From: Bradyrhizobium embrapense | GTDB taxonomy: Bacteria > Pseudomonadota > Alphaproteobacteria > Rhizobiales > Xanthobacteraceae | Direction: 5' to 3' | NCBI RefSeq assembly: GCF_001189235.2 | Contig: NZ_LFIP02000002.1 | Coordinates: 620,411-684,410, forward strand | Length of the DNA stretch: 64,000 nucleotides | Shown: positions 57,649 to 64,000 of the stretch, in pieces | Position numbering within the stretch: position 1 is the first letter of the stretch | How the letters are laid out: every line of letters starts with the position of its first letter | Program-made: the position numbers and the translations under genes | Notes under the pieces: generated by a model | Seen by the model: only the letters and a program-made list of their open reading frames with translations | Database searches by the model: none | Told to the model about the DNA's origin: nothing

Positions 57649-58293
57649 ATGCCGGAAGCGTTGACGCTATGGGGGATAGGGACATCGCGGACGATCCGGG
57701 CCCATTGGGCATTGCACGAATTGGGGCTGGACTATCACTGCAAGCCGATCCTGCCGCGTTCGGGCGAGACCAAGACTCCGGAATACACCTTGCTCAATCC
57801 GCGGCAGAAGATTCCCCTGCTGCAGGACGGCGACTTCACGATCGGGGAGAGTGCGGCGATCGTCGCCTATCTGGCGCGCCATTACTCCAACCCGAACGTC
57901 TCGCTCGTTCCCATCGAGGAGCGCGATTTCGCGCGATGGCTGGAATGGTGCTTCTTCATCGTGGCCGAGCTCGACTCGACCAGTCTCTATGTGATGCGCC
58001 GCCATGACGTCCAGGGCCTTGCCCATATCTACGGCCACGCTCCTGATGTGGTCGTGAAAGCGGCCGAGTATTTCCGCCAGCAGCTGCGGCACGTTGAGGT
58101 CGCCCTGTCGGACGGCCGGCAATATCTGATGGGCGATCAGTTCACCAGCGCGGATATCCTGCTGACGACCTGTCTGGTGTGGGCGATCGATTACGGTGTC
58201 GGGGTCTGCGAGGTCGCAACGCCGTATCTCGACCGTGTTACGTCGCGGCCGGCCTATAAGGAAAGCGTCGCCGTCAACACCATGAAGAAGTGA
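57649..58293 (+). CDS. Glutathione S-transferase family protein
   Basis: A 214-residue GST. LTLWGIGTSRTIRAHWALHELGLDY holds Ser9-type GSH contacts, PRQKIPLLQDGDFTIGESAAIVAYLARHY the Pro and Glu-Ser pair, and QYLMGDQFTSADILLTTCLVWA the C-domain. It starts 5 bp after the SDR stop. It could remove toxic electrophiles or carry out a GSH-dependent step of the preceding group. Start ATG 57649. Confidence 0.9.
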   Translation: MPEALTLWGIGTSRTIRAHWALHELGLDYHCKPILPRSGETKTPEYTLLNPRQKIPLLQDGDFTIGESAAIVAYLARHYSNPNVSLVPIEERDFARWLEWCFFIVAELDSTSLYVMRRHDVQGLAHIYGHAPDVVVKAAEYFRQQLRHVEVALSDGRQYLMGDQFTSADILLTTCLVWAIDYGVGVCEVATPYLDRVTSRPAYKESVAVNTMKK

Positions 58294-58564
58294 CCGGCCA
58301 CCCGCGTCAGAGCCTGGTCCGCGCCGGACCGCCGACATCGCATCGCGGCGTCAGGCCGTAGCGGCCATGCAATCCGCGCCAGAGAGCAGTCAAGAGCCTG
58401 CGCATCGAACATCCCCTCGACATCAGCGATAGCAGGCATCCTGCTGACGCCCACGACGGAATGACAGAGCCAATTCTGGGCAGGCCTGCGTAGTTTTTAA
58501 GCAGAGCGTCCGCGCGGCCACGCCACGCGCGCCGAAATCTCATGAGATTCAAACCCCAGTGCTG
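58294..58564. other. Non-coding region before the guanidine operon promoter
   Basis: About 270 bp without a gene. I looked for NtrC boxes (GCACC-N-GGTGC type) and did not see a convincing pair. A patch TAGTTTTTAAGC lies at about 58491-58502. Confidence 0.5.
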
Positions 58565-58580
58565 TGGCACGCCTCGTGCA
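58565..58580 (+). promoter_or_regulatory. Sigma-54 (RpoN) type promoter
   Basis: TGGCACG-CCTC-GTGCA has the -24 GG and -12 GC with exact spacing and differs by one base from TGGCACG-N4-TTGCW. Transcription would start near 58591, a few bases before the riboswitch. Confidence 0.8.
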
Positions 58581-58593
58581 TCAATGGCGCTGA

Positions 58594-58711
58594 GTTGGCC
58601 GCTAGGGTTCCGACCTTGAGACACAAGGTGCTGGTCCGAGAGCAGCCGCTTGCGGGGGAGACATCCCCGTAGGTGCACGGCGGGATAAAAGCCCGGGAGA
58701 CCTCGTTAGCC
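58594..58711 (+). promoter_or_regulatory. Guanidine-I (ykkC) riboswitch
   Basis: Conserved blocks are CTAGGGTTCCG (58602-58612), GGTCCGAGAG (58633-58642) and GGCGGGATAAAAGCCCGGGA (58679-58698), in the order of the ykkC subtype 1 aptamer. P1 can be drawn by TTGGC (about 58596-58600) with GCCAA (58709-58713). The 3' part of P1 overlaps the following terminator stem, so ligand binding would favour read-through. Confidence 0.95.
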
Positions 58712-58753
58712 AAGGGATTGGCGGAGCGATGGTCTTTTCGCCAGTCCCTTTTT
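58712..58753 (+). terminator. Riboswitch-controlled intrinsic terminator
   Basis: AAGGGATTGGCG pairs with CGCCAGTCCCTT (one G.U), a 15-base loop, then T5. The first bases (AA) are shared with the riboswitch P1. Confidence 0.88.
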
Positions 58754-58779
58754 GTGAAGTTTCGCAAGAGGGATCGGCA

Positions 58780-59853
58780 ATGAACAAACTCGTTTTCTTC
58801 CTCCGCTCTGTTGTCACCGGCTGCGCGATCGTGCTCGCGGCCGCATCCGTCGCCGACGCCGCACCGAAGAAGAGCTTCAAGGTCGCCTGGTCGATCTATG
58901 TCGGGTGGATGCCATGGGGCTATGCGGCCGACACCGGCATCGTCAAGAAGTGGGCCGACAAATACGGCATCACGATCGAGGTCAAGCAGTTCAACGACTA
59001 CGTCGAATCGATCAACCAGTACACCGCCGGCGGCTATGACGCCGTCACCATCACCAACATGGACGCGCTATCGATTCCCGCCGCCGGTGGCGTCGACACG
59101 ACAGCGGTCGTGATGGGCGATTTCTCCAACGGCAACGACGCCGTGATCCTCAAGAACAAGTCGGATCTCGCCGCCATCAAGGGACAGACGGTCAACCTGG
59201 TCGAATTCTCGGTGTCGCACTATCTGCTGGCCCGGGCGCTCGAGACCAGCAAGCTGAGCGAGAAGGACGTCAAGGTCGTCAACACCTCAGATGCCGATAT
59301 CGCCGCCGCCTACAAGACGCCCGACGTCAACGCGGTCGTGACCTGGAATCCGATCGTGACCGAAATCCTCGGCTCGCCCGACGCCAAGAAGGTATTCGAC
59401 TCCTCGCAGATCCCCGGCGAGATCATGGATCTGATGGTGGTGAACACGGCGGTCGCCAAGGATAATCCGGAGTTCGCCAAGGCACTGGTCGGCATCTGGT
59501 ACGAGACGCTGTCGAAAATGACGGCGAACGATCCCGCCGCGAAGGCTGCGAAGGAGGCGATGGCCAAGGCTTCCGGCACCGATCTCGCCGGCTTCGACAG
59601 CCAGCTCTCGACCACCAAACTGTTCGACAAGGCAACCGACGCCGAAGCGTTTACGCGCAGCAAGACAGTCGGGGCGACCATGGATCGCGTCCGCAAGTTC
59701 CTGTTCGAGAAGGACCTGCTCGGCAAGGGCGCGAAATCAGCCGACGCCGTCGGCATCGAGCTCGCCGACAAGTCGGTGCTGGGAGACAAGTCGAACGTCA
59801 AGCTGCGCTTCGACTCGACTTTTATGGATGAAGCCGCCAAGGGCAAGCTCTGA
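58780..59853 (+). CDS. Guanidine-operon ABC transporter substrate-binding protein
   Basis: A 357-residue nitrate/taurine-type binding protein. A signal peptide (SVVTGCAIVLAAASVADA) is followed by KVAWSIYVGWMPWGYAADTGIV, YTAGGYDAVTITNMDALSIPAAGGVDTT and the hinge VEFSVSHYLLARALE. It is typical of transporters tied to urea/guanidine carboxylase genes. ATG 58780 with AAGAGGGA; the frame open to 58729 overlaps the terminator. Riboswitch placement points to guanidine or a guanidine-releasing compound as ligand. Confidence 0.93.
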   Translation: MNKLVFFLRSVVTGCAIVLAAASVADAAPKKSFKVAWSIYVGWMPWGYAADTGIVKKWADKYGITIEVKQFNDYVESINQYTAGGYDAVTITNMDALSIPAAGGVDTTAVVMGDFSNGNDAVILKNKSDLAAIKGQTVNLVEFSVSHYLLARALETSKLSEKDVKVVNTSDADIAAAYKTPDVNAVVTWNPIVTEILGSPDAKKVFDSSQIPGEIMDLMVVNTAVAKDNPEFAKALVGIWYETLSKMTANDPAAKAAKEAMAKASGTDLAGFDSQLSTTKLFDKATDAEAFTRSKTVGATMDRVRKFLFEKDLLGKGAKSADAVGIELADKSVLGDKSNVKLRFDSTFMDEAAKGKL

Positions 59854-59885
59854 GCGCTTAGTGCCGCCACAAGCAGGAGCCGAGG

Positions 59886-60704
59886 ATGCGACTTGTGAAC
59901 ATACGGCCGGGACGTCAGACGCGATTCTATCTGCTCGCGCTGCCGTTCCTGTTGGTCGCAATCGCCTACTTCGCCGGCTCCAGCGCGCGGCTCGCGCAAA
60001 ACCCGAACGACAAGCTGCTGCCGGCGCTGCCGAGCATGGTGCAGGCCGTCAAGCAGATGGCGTTCGAGGTCGACCCCCGCACCGGCAGCTATCTGATGGC
60101 CTCCGACACCGTTGCGAGCCTCGGGCGGCTGGGGTCGGCGCTGGCGATCTCGACGGTGGCGGCGCTCATCCTCGGCATCGTGATCGGACTGTTGCCCGGC
60201 GCCAATGCCCTGCTCGGGCCGTTCGTGTCCGTCACCTCGATGGTGCCGCCGCTGGCATTGCTCCCGATCCTGTTCATCGTGATGGGATTGGGCGAGAACT
60301 CCAAGATAGCGCTCATCGTGATCGGGACGCTGCCCTGCATGATCCGCGATCTCGCCATGAAAGTGCAGGAGTTGCCGCGCGAGCAGATCGTCAAGGCGCA
60401 GACGCTCGGTGCCTCGACCTGGCAGATCGCGCTACGCGTCGCGATGCCGCAGACCCTGCCGCGCCTGATCGACGTGCTGCGCCTGCAACTCGGTCCCGCA
60501 TGGCTGTTCCTGATCGCGGCGGAGGCGATCGCATCCGACTCCGGGCTCGGCTACCGGATCTTCCTGGTGCGGCGCTATCTCGCGATGGACGTCATCATTC
60601 CCTACGTCGCCTGGATCACGCTGCTGGCGTTCCTGATCGATGTCGGCCTGCGCGTTCTGCAGCGCAGGCTGTTTCCCTGGTTTGCGTCGGTGAGGGCGGA
60701 ATGA
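59886..60704 (+). CDS. ABC transporter permease of the guanidine operon
   Basis: A 272-residue integral membrane protein with six helices. The EAA-loop is RDLAMKVQELPREQIVKAQTLGAS with TWQIALRVAMPQTLPRL. The N-terminus FYLLALPFLLVAIAYF is hydrophobic. It follows the binding protein by 32 bp, and its TGA overlaps the ATPase ATG (ATGA). Confidence 0.93.
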   Translation: MRLVNIRPGRQTRFYLLALPFLLVAIAYFAGSSARLAQNPNDKLLPALPSMVQAVKQMAFEVDPRTGSYLMASDTVASLGRLGSALAISTVAALILGIVIGLLPGANALLGPFVSVTSMVPPLALLPILFIVMGLGENSKIALIVIGTLPCMIRDLAMKVQELPREQIVKAQTLGASTWQIALRVAMPQTLPRLIDVLRLQLGPAWLFLIAAEAIASDSGLGYRIFLVRRYLAMDVIIPYVAWITLLAFLIDVGLRVLQRRLFPWFASVRAE

Positions 60705-61534
60705 GCGCGATCCGGTTCGACGACGTCTGGAAGGAATATGGCGATCACATCGTGCTCGAACGCATCACGATGGAGGTTGAGCCGCGTGCTTTCATTGCAC
60801 TGGTCGGACCGTCCGGCTGCGGCAAGACCACGCTGCTGCGGATGCTGCTCGGCGAGGAGCAGCCGAGCCGCGGCCAGATCCTGGTCGACGGCAAGCCGTT
60901 GCTCGGCGAGCCGGATGCCGATCGCGGCGTGGTGTTCCAGCGCTACTCGGTGTTTCCGCATCTGACGGTGCTGCAGAACGTATTGCTCGGCCGCGAACTG
61001 CGCGACGCCAAATTCTCCGCTCGCTTGTTCGGCGCCGCGCGCCGCGCCGCCATGGACAACGCGATGGAGCTCCTGGCCGAGGTCGGGCTCGCCGGCCAGG
61101 AGAGCAAATATCCATCAGCATTGTCCGGCGGCATGCAGCAGCGCCTTGCGCTAGCCCAAGCGATCATGCGCGAGCCGAAAATCCTGCTGCTCGATGAGCC
61201 GTTCGGCGCGCTCGATCCCGGGATTCGTGCCGACATTCACCTGTTGATGAAGCGGCTGTGGAACGAGACCCATCTGACGGTCGTGATGGTGACGCACGAC
61301 CTCAGCGAGGCGTTCGGGCTCGCGACCCGCGTGATCGCGCTGGAGCGGCAGCGCAATCGGCCCGAGGAGCGCGAGCGCTACGGCGCCACGGTGTCGCGCG
61401 ACCTCGAGATCTTTCCGCGCCGCAGCGCCGAGCTGCGGTCAGCAGTTCAACCAGCTCCGATCGGGACGACCCGGTCAGACCAGGAGCATCAGCCGGGACG
61501 GCCCGGCGCTCTCGTCTTGAAGGAGCACCCATGA
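60701..61534 (+). CDS. ABC transporter ATP-binding protein of the guanidine operon
   Basis: A 277-residue NrtD/TauB-like ATPase. Walker A is GPSGCGKTT, the Q-loop VVFQRYSVFPHLTV, signature LSGGMQQRLALA, Walker B ILLLDEPFGALDP and the H-loop VMVTHDL. A ~50-residue C-terminal tail (after RDLEIFPRRSAEL) ends ALVLKEHP. It overlaps neighbours by 4 bp on both sides (ATGA), so tight stoichiometric coupling is expected. Confidence 0.95.
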   Translation: MSAIRFDDVWKEYGDHIVLERITMEVEPRAFIALVGPSGCGKTTLLRMLLGEEQPSRGQILVDGKPLLGEPDADRGVVFQRYSVFPHLTVLQNVLLGRELRDAKFSARLFGAARRAAMDNAMELLAEVGLAGQESKYPSALSGGMQQRLALAQAIMREPKILLLDEPFGALDPGIRADIHLLMKRLWNETHLTVVMVTHDLSEAFGLATRVIALERQRNRPEERERYGATVSRDLEIFPRRSAELRSAVQPAPIGTTRSDQEHQPGRPGALVLKEHP

Positions 61535-62376
61535 TCCTCACAGAGGAACAGAAGGCTGAGGTCACGGCGCATACAAAGCGCTACAACGAGCTGAAGGCGG
61601 CCGGACAGGAGCACGCGCCGCGCGCGCTGCCACAGCCGACGGCGCGCGACGCCGCGCCGATCGCGACTGACGCGATCATTCATCGCGAGGTGATTCCGGC
61701 CGGCTGGTACTGGACCACGTGCCTGAACCGTGGCGATACGCTGCGCATCGTCAATCCGTCGGGGACATCGGCCGTCAGCCTGCTCGCCTGGAATGCCGCC
61801 GACCCGACCGAGAGGCTCAACCACGCCGACACCATCAAGGTGCAATGGGCGGCGCGGCTGCAGAAGGGGCGTGTGCTGCTGTCCGACATGGGGCGGGCGC
61901 TGCTCGGCATCACCGAGGACACCAGCGCCGCGCACGATGCGGTGGTCGGCGGCTCGACCGCGGCGACCAACCTGGCGAAGTACGGCGACGGAAATTTCCG
62001 CAATACGCGTGACAATTTCCTCTTGGCGGCAGCCAAGCTCGGGCTCGATCGCCGCGACGTCCATCCCTGCGTCAGCTTCTTTGCGCCGGTTGCGATCGAT
62101 GCGGACGGCAAGTTTGTCTGGTCCGACGCGCGACGGCACAAGGGTGACTTCGTCGACCTGCGCGCGGATATGGACCTGCTGATCGCGCTGTCGAACTGTC
62201 CGCATCCGCTCGACCCGGCCAAGACCTATCCGCGGGCGAGCGTCGAGATCGTGCGCTATCGTGCCGGTGCACTCGCGGCCGACGATTTGTGCCGCACCGC
62301 GACGGCCGAGGCGATCCGCGCCTATCAGAACAATGCGCTGTATTTCGGCGAGACGAGCGAAGGAGCGGTGCGATGA
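61531..62376 (+). CDS. cgdA: DUF1989 protein, carboxyguanidine deiminase subunit (UAAP1 type)
   Basis: A 281-residue protein. The DUF1989 core has IPAGWYWTTCLNRGDTLRIVNPSGTSAVSLLAWNA, LLSDMGRALLGITEDTSAAHDAV and NCPHPLDPAKTYP. Family members linked to urea carboxylase were long called urea carboxylase-associated proteins; with the second subunit they form CgdAB, which deiminates carboxyguanidine to allophanate. The assignment to A/B is by order and length. It overlaps both neighbours by 4 bp. Confidence 0.88.
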   Translation: MILTEEQKAEVTAHTKRYNELKAAGQEHAPRALPQPTARDAAPIATDAIIHREVIPAGWYWTTCLNRGDTLRIVNPSGTSAVSLLAWNAADPTERLNHADTIKVQWAARLQKGRVLLSDMGRALLGITEDTSAAHDAVVGGSTAATNLAKYGDGNFRNTRDNFLLAAAKLGLDRRDVHPCVSFFAPVAIDADGKFVWSDARRHKGDFVDLRADMDLLIALSNCPHPLDPAKTYPRASVEIVRYRAGALAADDLCRTATAEAIRAYQNNALYFGETSEGAVR

Positions 62377-63017
62377 CCACGCAATCCGCCGAGACCCGCG
62401 GCCGCATCGTTCTCGACGTCGAAATCCCCGCGCGCAAGCCGTGGTCCGCCGTCATCCGCAAGGGACAGACGCTGAGGATCACGGATACCCATGGCCAGCA
62501 GGCGGTCGATACGCTGTTCTATCGCGCCGACGACTTCGGCGAGCGCTACAGCGGGCAGGATACGCTGCGCGCGCAGGGCTCGGCCTATGTCGGGCTCGGC
62601 ACCAGGATCATGTCCAACGAGGGCCGGGTGATGCTGCGCGTCACGGCAGACAGCTGCGGCCTGCACGATACCTCCGCCGGTGCCTGCTCCTGCGAGAGCA
62701 ACACCGTTCGGTTCGGGCACCAGACCCGCTACCAGCATGCCTGCCGCGAGAATTTCGTGATCGAGGCCGCCAAATACGGCATGTCGAAGCGCGACATCGT
62801 GCCGAATCTGAACTTCTTCATGAACGTGCCGATCGATCCCACCGGCAATTTCACTGTGGTCGATGGCGTCTCCAAGCCCGGCGACGCCATCGAGCTGGTC
62901 GCCGAGATGGACGTGCTGTGCCTGATCTCGAACTGCCCGCAGATCAACAACCCTTGCAACGGTTTCTTCCCAACGCCGGTACAGGTCACGATCTACGACG
63001 TCGAGCCGGAGGCGTGA
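62373..63017 (+). CDS. cgdB: DUF1989 protein, carboxyguanidine deiminase subunit (UAAP2 type)
   Basis: A 214-residue DUF1989 protein, paralogous to the preceding one: VIRKGQTLRITDTHGQQAVDTLFY, MSNEGRVMLRVTADSCGLHDTSAGACSCE and ISNCPQINNPCNGFFPTPVQ. It is richer in Cys (SCG, GACSC, NCPQ, PCNG), as in the metal-binding subunit. It forms a heteromer with the first; stop 3 bp before the carboxylase ATG. Confidence 0.88.
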   Translation: MTTQSAETRGRIVLDVEIPARKPWSAVIRKGQTLRITDTHGQQAVDTLFYRADDFGERYSGQDTLRAQGSAYVGLGTRIMSNEGRVMLRVTADSCGLHDTSAGACSCESNTVRFGHQTRYQHACRENFVIEAAKYGMSKRDIVPNLNFFMNVPIDPTGNFTVVDGVSKPGDAIELVAEMDVLCLISNCPQINNPCNGFFPTPVQVTIYDVEPEA

Positions 63018-63020
63018 CGC

Positions 63021-64000
63021 ATGTTCAGCAAGGTCCTGATTGCCAACCGCGGCGAGATCGCCGGGCGGATCGGAAAGACATTGCGCCGCATGGGCACCTC
63101 TTCGGTCGCGGTCTATTCCGACGCCGACCGCTTCACGCGGCCGGTGCTCGAGGCTGACGAGGCGGTGCGCATTGGCCCGGCGCCCGCCGCCGAGAGCTAC
63201 CTCAACGTCGATGCGATCATGGCCGCGTGCCTTGCGACCGGCGCGCAGGCGGTGCATCCCGGCTACGGCTTCTTGTCGGAGAACCGCCGCTTCGCCGAGC
63301 GGCTCGCCGAACACGGCATCAAATTCATCGGGCCGCGGCCCGAGCATCTCGATGCCTTCGGCCTCAAGCACCGCGCGCGCGAGCTCGCCGAGCGCAGCGG
63401 CGTGCCGCTGCTGCCGGGCTCCGGCCTGCTGGACACCATCGAAGAGGCGGTGCAACAGGCGGAGGCGATCGGCTTCCCAGTGATGCTGAAGAGCACGGCG
63501 GGCGGCGGCGGCATCGGCATGCAGCTCTGCCACGACATGGCGACGCTGCGCGAGCGCTTTGAGTCCGTGCAGCGCACGGCGCGCGCCAGTTTCGGCGATG
63601 CCCGGGTCTATCTCGAGCGGTTCGTCGCCCGCGCGCGCCACATCGAGGTGCAGATCTTCGGCAACGGCAAGGGCGACGTGATCGCGCTCGGCGAGCGCGA
63701 TTGCTCGCTGCAGCGCCGCAACCAGAAGGTCTTCGAGGAGACGCCGGCGCCGGGGCTGTCCGACGATATCCGCCAGCGGTTGCATGCGGCCGCGGTATCG
63801 CTCGGCAAGGCCGTGGCCTACGAATCCGCCGGCACGGTGGAGTTCATCTACGACGTCGAGCGCGAGGATTTCTACTTCCTCGAGGTCAACACCCGTCTGC
63901 AGGTCGAGCATCCCGTCACCGAACAGGTCACCGGCGTCGACCTCGTCGAATGGATGATCCGGCAGGCGGCCGGCGAGGACGTGCTGGGCCAGGCCAGCAC
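63021..64000 (+). CDS. Guanidine/urea carboxylase, biotin carboxylase part (partial)
   Basis: The first 326 residues of a large biotin-dependent carboxylase, running off the window. MFSKVLIANRGEIAGRIGKTL, HPGYGFLSENRRFAE, the ATP-grasp Gly loop KSTAGGGGIGMQLC, HIEVQIFGNGKGDVIALGERDCSLQRR and FLEVNTRLQVEHPVTEQVTGVDLVEW are biotin-carboxylase signatures. The two enzymes are told apart by residues in the carboxyltransferase domain, not visible here. The riboswitch argues for guanidine. Confidence 0.93.
   Translation, partial: MFSKVLIANRGEIAGRIGKTLRRMGTSSVAVYSDADRFTRPVLEADEAVRIGPAPAAESYLNVDAIMAACLATGAQAVHPGYGFLSENRRFAERLAEHGIKFIGPRPEHLDAFGLKHRARELAERSGVPLLPGSGLLDTIEEAVQQAEAIGFPVMLKSTAGGGGIGMQLCHDMATLRERFESVQRTARASFGDARVYLERFVARARHIEVQIFGNGKGDVIALGERDCSLQRRNQKVFEETPAPGLSDDIRQRLHAAAVSLGKAVAYESAGTVEFIYDVEREDFYFLEVNTRLQVEHPVTEQVTGVDLVEWMIRQAAGEDVLGQAS

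Overview
The window is GC-rich, densely coded DNA of a Bradyrhizobium-like alphaproteobacterium (Rhizobiales, Nitrobacteraceae). The evidence for this is: CpdR and homospermidine synthase; a small heat-shock gene whose leader has the features of a ROSE RNA thermometer; a suhB/mmgR (alpha-r8) type small RNA with the TTTCCTCCCT core; and several families of dispersed intergenic palindromes of the kind common in Bradyrhizobium and Rhodopseudomonas. It appears to be chromosomal. I see no phage genes, transposase, plasmid functions or CRISPR array.

Layout. 1-3.3 kb: end of a zinc/manganese ABC importer, a COG0523 metallochaperone GTPase and a WD40 protein. 3.4-5.4 kb: MgtC-like protein, a small membrane protein, acetoacetate decarboxylase-like protein. 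5.5-9.5 kb, minus strand: polyamine region (homospermidine synthase, RidA, a 55-residue membrane protein, GNAT, ornithine decarboxylase with a long structured leader). 10.2-14.4 kb: M3 oligopeptidase and a DUF1007/NicO nickel-cobalt transport pair. 14.5-21.8 kb: MAPEG protein, ferrochelatase, SPFH/NfeD pair, a divergent HxlR/carboxymuconolactone decarboxylase pair sharing a regular four-half-site operator, arabinose-5-phosphate isomerase, outer-membrane barrel protein. 22-28.4 kb: gltD and gltB. 28.9-34 kb: secreted protein, Hsp20 with RpoH-like promoter and ROSE-like leader, alpha/beta hydrolase, an unrecognised 220-residue protein with a CPF motif, adenylate cyclase-TPR protein. 34.2-41.4 kb: LysE and TauE exporters, LysR, GST, Bug-type binding protein, HisN-type phosphatase, the sRNA, N-formylglutamate amidohydrolase, CpdR, tRNA-Val(GAC).

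41.5-53.1 kb looks more accessory: a membrane protein translationally coupled to a GGDEF-EAL protein, a gene-poor kilobase, an AraC regulator, and a 1730-residue trimeric autotransporter adhesin. The adhesin gene overlaps an IalB-family gene, which is followed by a membrane-anchored cysteine-containing protein of unknown family. 53.1-58.3 kb: SDR/TetR pair, AraC, type III CoA-transferase, an SDR that lacks the catalytic Tyr, and a GST.

58.5 kb to the end is a nitrogen-scavenging operon: a sigma-54 type promoter, a guanidine-I (ykkC) riboswitch with an intrinsic terminator, a nitrate/taurine-type ABC importer, the two DUF1989 subunits of carboxyguanidine deiminase, and the start of a guanidine/urea carboxylase that runs off the window. 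The genes overlap by 4 bp from the permease to the second DUF1989 gene. The layout implies double control, by nitrogen status at initiation and by guanidine at elongation.
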